NCBI GenBank assembly: GCA_005778225.1
Contig: SXPC01000203.1
Location: 1-36,802, forward strand
Direction: 5' to 3'
Length of the DNA stretch: 36,802 bases
Origin: Planctomyces sp.
GTDB taxonomy: Bacteria > Planctomycetota > Planctomycetia > Planctomycetales > Planctomycetaceae
Made by a program: the position numbers and the translations under genes. A model generated the notes under the pieces. The model saw only the letters and a list, made by a program, of their open reading frames with translations. It was not told where the DNA came from and ran no database searches. Below, piece after piece: positions 8,472 through 16,587 of the stretch (position 1 is its first letter; each line of letters starts with the position of its first letter).

Positions 8472-9155
8472 TTAAGTGATCTCTTCAAGAACTCTTCGCG
8501 GTAGACCAAGATTGACGACATGAAGATCGCCCAAAACAACTTTTGCTTGTTGATTCAAAAAACCTGTCTTTGATGACACAAACGTCACCGTCGTTTTCGC
8601 TCGAATGCACGCCGAGCCCGGAATTCCGGTCTGAGCATCGAGACCTGACGGCAAATCGATCGCGACGATGTCGATACCCGTTTCATTCATCATGCGGATT
8701 GCCGTTGCATAAGGCTCACGCACTTTTCCTGTCGTCCCGGTTCCCAGCATCGCATCGACCAAAAGAGAGGCCGATTGCCAGTCAGTGGCCCAACTTTTCA
8801 GTGTCTCGGTATCGCCGTCCTTCAGTTCGCGGATCTTGAAGCCCGCACGTTGGATGATATCGTAATTGGCTTTCGCATCCGGGCTGAGTTCATCAGCGGT
8901 TGCGAGAAGGTCGACTCGCACGTCATACCCTCGTCCATCCAACTGGCGGGCAATCGCCAGTCCATCCCCGCCATTATTCCCCTTGCCACAGATAATCCAG
9001 ACCAGCACGCGCTCGGGGAGCAAGGTTTCAATCACATCCGCCGCCCCGCGAGCCGCATTCTCCATCAGCACCAGACTGGAGATGCCATACTTCTTAATAG
9101 CCACTTCATCGACCCGACGACTCGCGTCAACAGAAAGCACACGTTTCTGAGTCAT
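8472..9155 (-). CDS. nnrE: NAD(P)H-hydrate epimerase (YjeF N-terminal domain, stand-alone)
   Basis: The protein has 227 residues and covers only the epimerase domain. It interconverts the R and S epimers of damaged, hydrated NAD(P)H so that a separate dehydratase can repair it. Signatures are LVLMENAARGAADVI (28-42), the phosphate loop CGKGNNGGDGLAIAR (56-70), DAMLGTGTTGKVREP (134-148) and AIDLPSGLDAQTG (165-177). The ADP-dependent dehydratase domain (NnrD) fused in E. coli YjeF is absent here and must be encoded elsewhere, if present. The gene is 50 bp downstream of nfo on the same strand. Confidence 0.94.
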   Translation of the reverse strand: MTQKRVLSVDASRRVDEVAIKKYGISSLVLMENAARGAADVIETLLPERVLVWIICGKGNNGGDGLAIARQLDGRGYDVRVDLLATADELSPDAKANYDIIQRAGFKIRELKDGDTETLKSWATDWQSASLLVDAMLGTGTTGKVREPYATAIRMMNETGIDIVAIDLPSGLDAQTGIPGSACIRAKTTVTFVSSKTGFLNQQAKVVLGDLHVVNLGLPRRVLEEIT

Positions 9156-9173
9156 CGCGTCCCCCTCTTGGAT

Positions 9174-9208
9174 TTCCCTAGCGCCCAGCGCCTAATCCCT
9201 AACGCCTA
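9174..9208. repeat. class D direct repeat, copy 1, covering the nfo stop codon
   Basis: The plus strand reads TTCCCTAGCGCCCAGCGCC followed by TAATCCCTAACGCCTA. A near-identical sequence occurs at 10167-10200. On the minus strand the repeat supplies the TAG stop codon of nfo (9206-9208). Confidence 0.8.
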
Positions 9209-10081
9209 TTCCTCAATCAACCCCAGCAGACGATCCCGGTTGACCGTATCCATGTCCTCACCATCGCGGACTTCCTTCTTTGTCTCCAGGAACATCGGAA
9301 CGCCGCGGAAGCGCTTGTCGTTCATGAGAAACCGAAACGGCTCGATCCCCAGCAAGCCCTCGCCGATGTGATCATGTCGGTCGACGCGTGACCCCAGCGC
9401 TTTCTTGCTGTCGTTGACGTGGAAGGCTTTGATCCGCTTTGTTCCGATCAGTTTGTCGAACTCTTTGAAGGTCGCGTCGTACTGCTCCTTCGTTCCGAGT
9501 GGATAACCCGCCGCGAAGATGTGGCAGGTATCGAGACAGACACCCACGCGGTCCTGATCATTCATCCCGCCGATGATCGCTTGAAGATGCTCGAAGCGGT
9601 AGCCCAGGCTCGAGCCTTGACCTGCGGTCGTTTCGAGGAGGGTCAGAACTTTAATTCCGTCGGTCTTCGCATGAATGCGATTCAACGCATCGATAATCCG
9701 ATCAATGCCTTCCTGCGGCGTCGATTCATTGTGACTTCCCGGGTGCATGACAACCCCCATCAGGCCGAGTGTCTCTGCTCGCAACAACTCGATTTCAAAG
9801 GCCTCGATCGACTTCTCCCACAGTTCGTCATCAGGCGAGCCGAGGTTAATCAGGTAACTGTCGTGAGCACAGCATTGCGTCAAGCCATGGGTTTCGACAG
9901 CCTGTTTGAACGAGTCGATGTCGGCCTGTGTGAGAGGCTTGGCTTTCCACTGGTTGTTGTTCTTCGTGAAGATCTGCACGGTCGGCATTCCATAACCGCC
10001 AGCCGAGTCCGCCGCTTTGTAGTAACCTCCTGCGATCGACAAATGCGACCCCACCATCGCCTGCTTCTGCTTCGCCATCAC
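9206..10081 (-). CDS. nfo: deoxyribonuclease IV (AP endonuclease Nfo)
   Basis: The protein has 291 residues, close to the usual 280-290. Nfo is a trinuclear-zinc TIM-barrel enzyme that cuts the backbone 5' of abasic sites in base excision repair. All expected metal ligands can be matched: His73 (CAHDSY), His113 (VMHPGSH), Glu150 (LLETTAGQG), Asp184 and His187 (CLDTCH), His221 (FHVND), Asp234 and His236 (RVDRHDHIGEG) and Glu266 (FLETK). The first codon is followed by another Met, so the start is uncertain by one residue. It lies between a HEAT-repeat gene and nnrE on the same strand. The stop codon lies inside a short dispersed repeat. Confidence 0.96.
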   Translation of the reverse strand: MMAKQKQAMVGSHLSIAGGYYKAADSAGGYGMPTVQIFTKNNNQWKAKPLTQADIDSFKQAVETHGLTQCCAHDSYLINLGSPDDELWEKSIEAFEIELLRAETLGLMGVVMHPGSHNESTPQEGIDRIIDALNRIHAKTDGIKVLTLLETTAGQGSSLGYRFEHLQAIIGGMNDQDRVGVCLDTCHIFAAGYPLGTKEQYDATFKEFDKLIGTKRIKAFHVNDSKKALGSRVDRHDHIGEGLLGIEPFRFLMNDKRFRGVPMFLETKKEVRDGEDMDTVNRDRLLGLIEE

Positions 10082-10166
10082 TCTGCTTTCTAATATTCAG
10101 ACCAATGCTCACGGCCTCAGATTGACAGCTTAAGCCAATGAATACAAGCAAGCCGCGTCCAGGCTC

Positions 10167-10200
10167 TTCCCTATCGCCCAGCGCCTAATGCCTAGCGCCT
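10167..10200. repeat. class D direct repeat, copy 2, next to the HEAT-gene stop
   Basis: The sequence TTCCCTATCGCCCAGCGCC, followed by TAATGCCTAGCGCCT, matches the copy at 9174-9208 with only a few differences. It ends 2 nt from the stop codon of the HEAT-repeat gene (10203-10205). Confidence 0.8.
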
Positions 10201-10202
10201 CT

Positions 10203-11459
10203 TTACGGATGCTGTGACTTCCACCACAGCTGCCACGTTCGTTCGTTGTACCCGAAGTTCTGCCCGGTAATTGAGACGAGGGCATCGAGCACTTCCATGT
10301 TTTCCTGAGCCATGCTGACATTGACCATGTGCGTGATCGGCTTGCGATTCGAATAAACCTGCACACCATATGGCAGCTGTCCGGTCCGCATCATGGCTTC
10401 GATTTCCGGGGGAAGCACGGCATTTGCTCCGAATCCAACATTCCCGCCGGCCCCGATCCCCACGCCGTATGTGGGGACTGCTTCTTCCTTCTGGTACTGG
10501 TGAACGGTCACCAGGGCTGCGATTAAATGAGGAACCGCCTTCTCTGCTCCCAGTTCGCCCAGCGCCGTTCCTGCACGCCGCACAACAAGATTGGCAGAGC
10601 TGGATAAGGCATGGATCAGGTAAGGGATCGCCTGATCAACCTTCCGAGTCATTTTGATCGCCTCTAGCGCGGTCTGACGAATATGCCCATCAGAATCGGT
10701 GACGGTCATTTCTACAAGCCGGGCTACGGCGCCGGTGTGATCGATGTTGGCAAACAGCTCGACGGCCAGCTTGCGAAATTCCCGATTGTTATCGTACTGG
10801 AAATACTTCGACAGACCTTTGAGGGCCAGCGGATCTTTTAACTGCTTGAGTTCATCCATCGCCTTCTGCTTAGCCACCCCGCCGTTGACCAGCCAGCCGT
10901 GCCACATGCGAGCCTTGGCGTAGTACTGTTTCTCGACTTCGCGGTCTTCTGACGATTTTTCCAGAAGCTCCAGTTCTTCGGGGGTCACATACCGCCCTCG
11001 ATACTTCACCATGCCCAAAGCTGACATGTGCTCGTCTCGGGTTCCCCAAAGTCCATTGCGTTTCGTTCGACCGAGGGCGTAGTTCGCTTTCTCGTGCTCG
11101 GGATCGATGTCGAGGATTGATTTCAGGTGGGTTTGTCGCTCGAGTTTTAAATCGGACTGCCTGCACCATTCCGCCAACGCCCACTGATCTTCAATCGTCA
11201 TGGGAGCAAGGCGAGCTTTGCGTTCATACTCGTCAATCAGACCCGGGCGTGCAGTGACAAACGCGACTTCGTTGAGATTCAGCTCGACGGTGGCGCCTGA
11301 AAGCGACCGGATCACATACCCGCCGTCTTTTTGAGTGGTGTGAGACGCCTGCCCATGCAGTTCGCCTCCCGATTTCAGTTGAACCAGATCCGCGCGCACT
11401 TCCGGTATGAACGCCAGCAGCGTCAGCAGGAAGCCACAGCAGAACAAGTGTTGGTTCAC
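10203..11459 (-). CDS. exported HEAT-repeat protein
   Basis: The protein has 418 residues from a GTG start. Residues 1-23 are a signal peptide (LFCCGFLLTLLAFIPEVRA). A short beta-rich part follows (DLVQLKSGGELHGQA), then a helical segment with a TPR-like feel (EHEKANYALGRTKRNGLWG) that includes a phrase common in planctomycete proteins (VKYRGRYVTPEELELLE). About residues 215-330 are HEAT repeats (FRKLAVELFANIDHTGAVARL, RRAGTALGELGAEKAVPHL). The protein is likely periplasmic and acts as a binding scaffold. I cannot name a partner. It may be first in a minus-strand operon with nfo, nnrE and scpB. Confidence 0.8.
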   Translation of the reverse strand: MNQHLFCCGFLLTLLAFIPEVRADLVQLKSGGELHGQASHTTQKDGGYVIRSLSGATVELNLNEVAFVTARPGLIDEYERKARLAPMTIEDQWALAEWCRQSDLKLERQTHLKSILDIDPEHEKANYALGRTKRNGLWGTRDEHMSALGMVKYRGRYVTPEELELLEKSSEDREVEKQYYAKARMWHGWLVNGGVAKQKAMDELKQLKDPLALKGLSKYFQYDNNREFRKLAVELFANIDHTGAVARLVEMTVTDSDGHIRQTALEAIKMTRKVDQAIPYLIHALSSSANLVVRRAGTALGELGAEKAVPHLIAALVTVHQYQKEEAVPTYGVGIGAGGNVGFGANAVLPPEIEAMMRTGQLPYGVQVYSNRKPITHMVNVSMAQENMEVLDALVSITGQNFGYNERTWQLWWKSQHP

Positions 11460-11880
11460 GTCAGGCAGGACTCGGCGGGTAGGGCGAACAGACGAGACAG
11501 TCGGACTACCATATTATCGTTCGCTGAAGCGTCGAACAAATACTTTCTGGACGATCAGACGCACAAGCCGTGGACAAGTCGTGACGATCAGGACGGGAGC
11601 ACGACGAAAAATCATGCGAAGTAACGACATCGATCGAAAAAAATTGGATTTTCGCCCCTGTCTCCGTATCATCACATTGGTTAACGATCAGGTCAGATGG
11701 TCTGTGCCCGCCATACGGGATTTTCCAGATGAGCCGTTTATGATCGTTGGACCTGCAAATCGGACGACATAAGCCAGGTTGAACAGCCACATCGACTTGC
11801 GTCGATAGTACGCGACACGGGACGCCTCCCGGCTGGACACACTATTCCCATCGACAACGCCTCACTCGGGACGCTGTTTC
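11460..11880. other. divergent intergenic region, no gene seen
   Basis: These 421 bp separate the HEAT-repeat gene and the beta-propeller gene, which diverge. Both promoters should be here. Short overlapping ORFs exist on both strands, but none has a recognisable domain or a good ribosome binding site. I see no strong hairpin or repeat. Confidence 0.4.
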
Positions 11881-13209
11881 ATGATCTCATCACTTCGCCC
11901 CCTCGTGATTCGCACTTTACTGGCGGTCTTCTGCCTGTCTGCTGCCATCGCGACCCCTGAAATTTCGGCTCAGCAACTGCCGAGTCCTGAACTCCTGTCG
12001 CGTTATGGACTGGAAATGGGCTGGTGGGGATATGCAGTCATCAACTCCCAGCGAGATAAGATCCGCAACATCTCTTTCACGGAAGAGATGGTCTTCATGC
12101 AGTCAGCTGGCGGATATATTACTGCCTTCGATGCAGAAACCGGCAAGCGAATGTGGGTCTCCAAGCCCGGCCTGTTCGATGCCGCCACATTTGCCGTCAC
12201 CGCCAACCGCGAGCTGGCCGTCGTTGTCAGTGGATTGAAAATTTTTGCCTTGGACCTTCAAAGCGGCCACCAGCTGTGGGAGCTTGATTCTCCCCAGTTT
12301 CCTTCGACAGCCGTCGCGTTGGATAAAGATCGCCTGTACTTCGGCACTCTCTACGGCACTGTCTTCGCTTATGATCTCTATAAGGTAAAGGAGCTCTTTG
12401 AAGCTGGGAAACTCCCACAATTCACAGAATCTGCCGAAGTCTGGCGTTACCGGACCAGCCAGGAAATCACCACCACGCCGCTGATCATGAAAGACCTGCT
12501 GATATTTGCCAGCCGCAACGGGTCTGTTTTTTGCGTGGATGGAAAGAGCCGAAAGCTGCATTACCGCTTTGAAACCGATTCGGCCATCACGGCTCCGCTG
12601 ACGACCGATGGAAAGCAACTCTTCGTCGCGTCTGAAGATTACAACAATTACAGCATCGACCCGCGTGATGGCACGGTGAACTGGCACTATGTGTCCGGCT
12701 TCCCCATCAAGCAGGCTCCAATTCCGGTTGGAGATCAACTCTTCATCACACCACGCGGCGGGGGACTGACAAGTATCGATGCAAAGACCGGGGTCAGGAA
12801 CTGGGATTCGAACCTTGCCAACGCTGACCACTTTCTGGGAGTTTCAAAGACGCGCATCTTTGCGGGTGATTTCCTCCAGAATCTGTTGATTCTGGATCGC
12901 AGCACTGGGCGACTGGAAGGCAAGATTCCCATGAAGATGTGCAACGTGTGGCCCGGGAATCCTCGGACCGACCGTATCTTCGTGGCCAATGAGGCGGGCC
13001 TGATTATCATGCTTCGAGAACGCAGTCAGGAGTTCCCGATTTACCATATCGCCCCGGAAGAGCGACCGCTCCTTCCTGAATTTGCGACGGAAGGCGGTTC
13101 AGGCTCTGCACCTGTGCCAGCTCCCAATAACCCGCTTCGAAAGCCAGAGGAAGCACCTAAGGATGAGCCTAAGAAACCTGTGGTGATTCCGTTCCCAAGT
13201 GCCTTCTAA
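11881..13209 (+). CDS. exported PQQ-like beta-propeller repeat protein
   Basis: The protein has 442 residues. A signal peptide ends near residue 31 (PEISAQQ). The body is a set of WD/PQQ-like blades with the pattern aromatic-x-D-x-x-T/S-G-x-x-x-W: FDAETGKRMW, LDLQSGHQLW, IDPRDGTVNW and IDAKTGVRNW, followed by LDRSTGRLEG. This is the fold of BamB and of quinoprotein dehydrogenases. No catalytic quinoprotein residues or heme site are visible, so a binding role is more likely than an enzyme. The last 45 residues are Pro/Lys/Glu rich. Translation ends just before a strong terminator, so it is not part of the ribosomal operon downstream. Confidence 0.85.
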   Translation: MISSLRPLVIRTLLAVFCLSAAIATPEISAQQLPSPELLSRYGLEMGWWGYAVINSQRDKIRNISFTEEMVFMQSAGGYITAFDAETGKRMWVSKPGLFDAATFAVTANRELAVVVSGLKIFALDLQSGHQLWELDSPQFPSTAVALDKDRLYFGTLYGTVFAYDLYKVKELFEAGKLPQFTESAEVWRYRTSQEITTTPLIMKDLLIFASRNGSVFCVDGKSRKLHYRFETDSAITAPLTTDGKQLFVASEDYNNYSIDPRDGTVNWHYVSGFPIKQAPIPVGDQLFITPRGGGLTSIDAKTGVRNWDSNLANADHFLGVSKTRIFAGDFLQNLLILDRSTGRLEGKIPMKMCNVWPGNPRTDRIFVANEAGLIIMLRERSQEFPIYHIAPEERPLLPEFATEGGSGSAPVPAPNNPLRKPEEAPKDEPKKPVVIPFPSAF

Positions 13210-13231
13210 TCAGAGGGTAAAATGATACGCT

Positions 13232-13267
13232 AAAGGCCATCCAGGACTTATTCGGATGGCCTTTTTT
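13232..13267 (+). terminator. intrinsic terminator after the beta-propeller gene
   Basis: AAAGGCCATCC (13232-13242) pairs perfectly with GGATGGCCTTT (13254-13264), and the T run continues to 13267. Confidence 0.9.
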
Positions 13268-13365
13268 AATGAGCGGCCTGAAAATATCGAAATGCTGTCC
13301 ATTTGCTCTGAGTCGGCTTGGTTCGCCTTTTCCAAGCAATTTGTTCGCCACACAGGCCCAATGAC

Positions 13366-13393
13366 TTGCCTGTAAAAAATATTTTTTTATGAT
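13366..13393 (+). promoter_or_regulatory. possible sigma-70-type promoter for the ribosomal cluster
   Basis: TTGCCT (13366-13371) and TATGAT (13388-13393) are 16 bp apart, with an A/T-rich spacer. The site lies downstream of the previous gene's terminator and about 200 bp before rpmJ. The match is suggestive only. Confidence 0.35.
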
Positions 13394-13454
13394 GGCCAGA
13401 CTCACGGCTAATCGCCGCGCGTCAGACAGCCCCAATTGCAGCGCCGAACGATGT

Positions 13455-13494
13455 TCACCGCATTTTGACTTGAAGTGCGGTGATTTGTTTTTTT
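13455..13494 (+). terminator. hairpin with T run in the rpmJ leader (terminator or attenuator)
   Basis: TCACCGCA (13455-13462) pairs with TGCGGTGA (13476-13483), and a T-rich run follows to 13494. A terminator for the beta-propeller gene already exists at 13232-13267. This second one lies between the candidate promoter and rpmJ, as expected for a leader attenuator. Confidence 0.6.
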
Positions 13495-13588
13495 AGCGAT
13501 TCGCACCCGGCGCGTCCGTCGTACCTGCAGCTAGTTAGTCGCAGGTCTCGTCCATACAACGGTTTATGTCTTCTAGGCAGGTTGAGTC

Positions 13589-13705
13589 ATGAAAGTCCGC
13601 GCCAGCGTCAAACGCATCTGCGAACACTGCAAAGTGGTCCAGCGTAAGGGAAAAGTCTATGTGATTTGCTCGGCTAACCCACGCCATAAGCAACGCCAAG
13701 GCTAA
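13589..13705 (+). CDS. rpmJ: 50S ribosomal protein L36
   Basis: The protein has 38 residues, beginning [15 protein letters not shown] and ending NPRHKQRQG, the standard bacterial L36. The zinc ligands Cys11, Cys14, Cys27 and His33 are all present, so this is the zinc-binding (C+) form. The ATG is preceded by AGGCAGG. It opens the cluster rpmJ-rpsM-rpsK-rpoA-rplQ; infA, map, adk and secY, which often precede it, are not here. rpsM follows after 60 bp. Confidence 0.97.
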   Translation: MKVRASVKRICEHCKVVQRKGKVYVICSANPRHKQRQG

Positions 13706-13765
13706 TTTTCATAACTTCCCGTTTTCAAATAAGTTACAGTTAACGAATACACTCGGAGCTGGTTT

Positions 13766-14152
13766 ATGCCTCGCGTTCAAGGGGTCGACATCCCAAACGA
13801 TAAGCCTGTTTACATTTCCCTCAGCTACCTCTATGGCATTGGGAAAGTAAACTCGGTCGATATCTGCCGTCGCTTGGAAATCGATCCTCAGATGAAGGCC
13901 AAAAGCCTGAACGACGACGATATCGCAAGAATCAACTCTGTCCTCGATACAGACTACGTGATCGAAGGTCAGCTGCGTCGTCAGATTGGCCAGAACATCC
14001 AGCGTCTCCAGGCGATCCACAGCTATCGCGGGATTCGTCACCGACGTGGTCTGCCTGTTCGCGGTCAGAACACTCAAACCAACGCCCGTACTCGTAAGGG
14101 TGTCCGTAAGACAGTTGCCGGTAAGAAGGGCGTTAAGGACATGAAGCACTGA
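13766..14152 (+). CDS. rpsM: 30S ribosomal protein S13
   Basis: The protein has 128 residues, slightly longer than E. coli S13 (118). It starts MPRVQGVDIPNDKPVYISL, carries the helix-two-turn-helix region (LYGIGKVNSVDICRRLEID) and ends in the basic tail with HSYRGIRHRRGLPVRGQNTQ, TNARTRKGVRKTV and GKKGVKDMKH. S13 sits in the head of the 30S subunit and contacts the P-site tRNA and the 50S bridge. GGAG lies before the ATG. It is the second gene of the rpmJ cluster. Confidence 0.98.
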   Translation: MPRVQGVDIPNDKPVYISLSYLYGIGKVNSVDICRRLEIDPQMKAKSLNDDDIARINSVLDTDYVIEGQLRRQIGQNIQRLQAIHSYRGIRHRRGLPVRGQNTQTNARTRKGVRKTVAGKKGVKDMKH

Positions 14153-14251
14153 TTTGTCTGCTGCGTCGATACGCATCGGAAAGTCGTCTTTGGTCCTCCA
14201 TATTCCTGCACAATTCTCCTATAAGCCTTCTCTAAGTAAGCGAGTCGATTC

Positions 14252-14632
14252 GTGGCTAACGTCAAGAAGAAAAAGATCCGCAAGAACGTCACCCGCGCCA
14301 TTGCCCACATCAAAGCGACGTTCAACAACACCATGGTGACGATTACCGACACCAACGGTGAAGTTCTCTGCTGGGCATCAGCCGGTACTTCTGGTTTCAA
14401 AGGTTCTCGTAAGAGCACGCCATTCGCTGCTCAGCGTGCTTCCGAAATCTGTGCTGACCGCGCTCGCAAGTTCGGCGTCCGCGAAATGGAAGTCCGGGTC
14501 AAGGGGCCAGGTTCAGGTCGCGAGTCAGCCATCACTGGCCTGCAGACTGCTGGTATCTCGATCAAGCTGATCGAAGATGTCACCCCGCTGCCACACAACG
14601 GCTGCCGCCCTCCTAAGCGTCGCCGCGTCTGA
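14252..14632 (+). CDS. rpsK: 30S ribosomal protein S11
   Basis: The protein has 126 residues from a GTG start (14252). The signatures are [58 protein letters not shown] and the C-terminus [16 protein letters not shown], all standard for S11, which lines the mRNA exit path on the 30S platform. The non-ATG start is unusual for such a highly expressed gene, but no ATG in frame fits the conserved N-terminus. In most bacteria rpsD follows; here only 126 bp separate this gene from rpoA, with no room for S4. Confidence 0.98.
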   Translation: MANVKKKKIRKNVTRAIAHIKATFNNTMVTITDTNGEVLCWASAGTSGFKGSRKSTPFAAQRASEICADRARKFGVREMEVRVKGPGSGRESAITGLQTAGISIKLIEDVTPLPHNGCRPPKRRRV

Positions 14633-14758
14633 GAAATGCCGCTTTTGCGGCTTTCGGCACGAAACGAATACTATCCCGACGCCCTTCTGGTTTTCGCCAG
14701 TCACTTTGCGTCGGCTTTCTCGAAGACACTGCATTCTCACCAACCGGAGTAAATACCC

Positions 14759-15772
14759 ATGCGGATTCGTTGGCGTGGACTTGAACTTCCCAGCCGAGTT
14801 GTGCCCGATGCGGCCAGCATGACCTCTCGCTACGGTAAATTCGTGGTCGAGCCATTCGAACGTGGCTTCGGTTCAACGATTGCGAACTCGATTCGTCGAA
14901 TTCTGCTGTCCAGTCTCGAAGGTAGCTCGATCACCCGCGTCAAGATTCAGGGCATTCAGCACGAGTTCACCAACATCCCGGGGATTGTCGAAGACATCAC
15001 CGATATCTGCCTGAACCTGAAATCGGTCATCGTCAAGAACCACAGCCTGAGCACCAAAACTCTGCGTATCGAGCGTCACCATCGTGGCGTTGTCACTGGT
15101 GCAGACATCATCACTGACGATCAAGTCGAGATCCTTAATAAGGACCTCGTGATCGCCACCATGACCGATGACGTTCCTCTCTACATCGAGTTGACTGTCG
15201 AGAATGGCCGTGGTTACATCCCAGCCAACGAGCATTATCAGCAGGAAGCCGAAGTCGGCGTCATTCCTCTGGATGCGATCTTCTCGCCAGTGGAACGCGT
15301 CCGTTACGCCGTCGAAGATACTCGCGTCGGTCAGCGTACCAACTACGATAAGCTGATTATGGAAATCTGGACCAACGGCACCGTCAAGCCAGAAATGGCT
15401 CTCGTCGAAGCCGCCAAGATCATGCGTAAGCACCTGAACCCGTTCATTACCTACAAAGAGCCAGGTCCAGAACTTCGTCCAGAAGGCGGTCTGCTCGGTA
15501 TGATGGAACAAACGGGCTACTCTCCAATCGATCTCGAACTGGAAGAGAAGCTCAACCAGAGCCTGGCTGAACTCAACCTTTCTGTTCGTGCAACGAACTG
15601 TCTGGAATCAGAAGGTATCAACACGGTTCGCGACCTCGTTGGCAAGACCGACGATCAGTTGCTCCAGGTCCGCAACTTCGGCGAGACAACGCTGGTCGAA
15701 GTTCGTGAGCGTCTGGGCACCATCGGTTTGCGACTGGGTATGAAACTGCCGAAGTCCGCATCCGCCAAGTAA
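14759..15772 (+). CDS. rpoA: RNA polymerase alpha subunit
   Basis: The protein has 337 residues. The N-terminal domain (about 1-235) contains [20 protein letters not shown] and [18 protein letters not shown], the dimerisation and beta-binding surface. A linker leads to the C-terminal domain (about 265-337) with [19 protein letters not shown] and the helix-hairpin-helix [20 protein letters not shown], which binds UP elements and activators. Both domains are intact. GGAG precedes the ATG. rplQ follows after 79 bp that contain a hairpin at 15795-15819. Confidence 0.98.
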   Translation: MRIRWRGLELPSRVVPDAASMTSRYGKFVVEPFERGFGSTIANSIRRILLSSLEGSSITRVKIQGIQHEFTNIPGIVEDITDICLNLKSVIVKNHSLSTKTLRIERHHRGVVTGADIITDDQVEILNKDLVIATMTDDVPLYIELTVENGRGYIPANEHYQQEAEVGVIPLDAIFSPVERVRYAVEDTRVGQRTNYDKLIMEIWTNGTVKPEMALVEAAKIMRKHLNPFITYKEPGPELRPEGGLLGMMEQTGYSPIDLELEEKLNQSLAELNLSVRATNCLESEGINTVRDLVGKTDDQLLQVRNFGETTLVEVRERLGTIGLRLGMKLPKSASAK

Positions 15773-15794
15773 TCATTACCAATTCCGGATCATC

Positions 15795-15819
15795 GACCCT
15801 TTGGAATCACCAGAGGGTC
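15795..15819 (+). other. hairpin between rpoA and rplQ
   Basis: GACCCTTTGG (15795-15804) pairs with CCAGAGGGTC (15810-15819), with one T.G wobble, around a 5-nt loop. No clean T run follows, so an RNA-processing or partial attenuation site is more likely than a full terminator. Confidence 0.5.
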
Positions 15820-15851
15820 TTGTCCTTTGATCAACGATACGAGCCATTCCC

Positions 15852-16427
15852 ATGAGACACCGCAACACCGGCCGTAAACTCGGCCGTAACGCCTCTCACC
15901 GCAAAGCCATGTTCCGCAACATGGCCGTCAGCCTGATCATTTCGACCAACGTTCCAGAGGACGCTGAGAACGTTCCGAAGGTTCCAGGTCGTATCGTCAC
16001 GACGGAAGCCAAGGCGAAGGAAATCCGCCCAGCCGTCGAGAAGCTGATCACCCTGGCTAAGAAGGCGATCAAGCATAAAGAAGCTGCTCGTCAGTTCGAA
16101 ACAACTGCTGAGAAGAACTCAAAGACCTGGGAAGACTGGCGTAAGTCACCAGAATGGCAGAAGTGGAACGCTGCGATCTCTCCAGCCATCGCGCTGCGAC
16201 GACGTGCGTTTGCTGATCTGCGAGACAAGAATGCTCTCCGCATTCTGTTCGACGAACTGGCTTACCGCTTCCGCAGCCGCGAAGGTGGTTACACTCGTAT
16301 TGTCCGTCTGGCGACTCCTCGTCTGGGCGACAACGGTACTCGGGTCATTCTGGAGTTCGTGGGCGAGAACGATCGCACGAAGAAGAAAAAACGAGCTGCT
16401 CCAGTCGTTGAAACTGCTGCTGAGTAA
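15852..16427 (+). CDS. rplQ: 50S ribosomal protein L17, enlarged
   Basis: The protein has 191 residues, against about 127 in E. coli. The conserved core is clear: [20 protein letters not shown] at the start, [17 protein letters not shown] in the middle, and [20 protein letters not shown] toward the C-terminus. Two insertions account for the extra length. One of about 15 residues follows SLIIST, and one of about 38 residues (rich in Lys, Trp and Glu, including [18 protein letters not shown]) sits between LITLAKKA and [13 protein letters not shown]. The C-terminal tail is also Lys-rich. L17 lies near the peptide exit tunnel. A strong terminator ends the operon. Confidence 0.96.
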   Translation: MRHRNTGRKLGRNASHRKAMFRNMAVSLIISTNVPEDAENVPKVPGRIVTTEAKAKEIRPAVEKLITLAKKAIKHKEAARQFETTAEKNSKTWEDWRKSPEWQKWNAAISPAIALRRRAFADLRDKNALRILFDELAYRFRSREGGYTRIVRLATPRLGDNGTRVILEFVGENDRTKKKKRAAPVVETAAE

Positions 16428-16450
16428 TTCGCAGTAGGTACGGTTCAAAG

Positions 16451-16483
16451 AAAAAACCTGTCGCTTTTGCGACAGGTTTTTTT
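16451..16483 (+). terminator. intrinsic terminator ending the ribosomal operon
   Basis: AAAAAACCTGTCGC (16451-16464) pairs perfectly with GCGACAGGTTTTTT (16469-16482) around a TTTT loop. It lies 24 nt after the rplQ stop. Confidence 0.93.
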
Positions 16484-16587
16484 ATGCGCGGAACGCGTCG
16501 GACATTTGCTATCGGGCAGTGACGAATGTTTGAAATGGTGCCGTTGCTGTCGCGAAAAGCGATGGCACCCAGAAGAGCGGCTTCGCA

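Larger units (their letters stand above)
13210..13588. other. leader/intergenic region before rpmJ
   Basis: These 379 bp hold the terminator at 13232, the candidate promoter at 13366 and the hairpin at 13455. No protein-coding ORF looks real. Confidence 0.5.

Noticed and set aside
12800..12830. A sequence resembling a tRNA T-arm (GGTTCGAATCCC on the minus strand)
   Set aside because: It falls inside conserved propeller coding sequence, and no acceptor or anticodon stem can be paired around it.
12103..12831. A 242-codon minus-strand ORF inside the beta-propeller gene
   Set aside because: The plus-strand frame has a signal peptide and repeated propeller motifs, while the antisense product has none.
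14873..15511. A 212-codon minus-strand ORF opposite rpoA
   Set aside because: rpoA is unambiguous and the antisense frame shows no family features.
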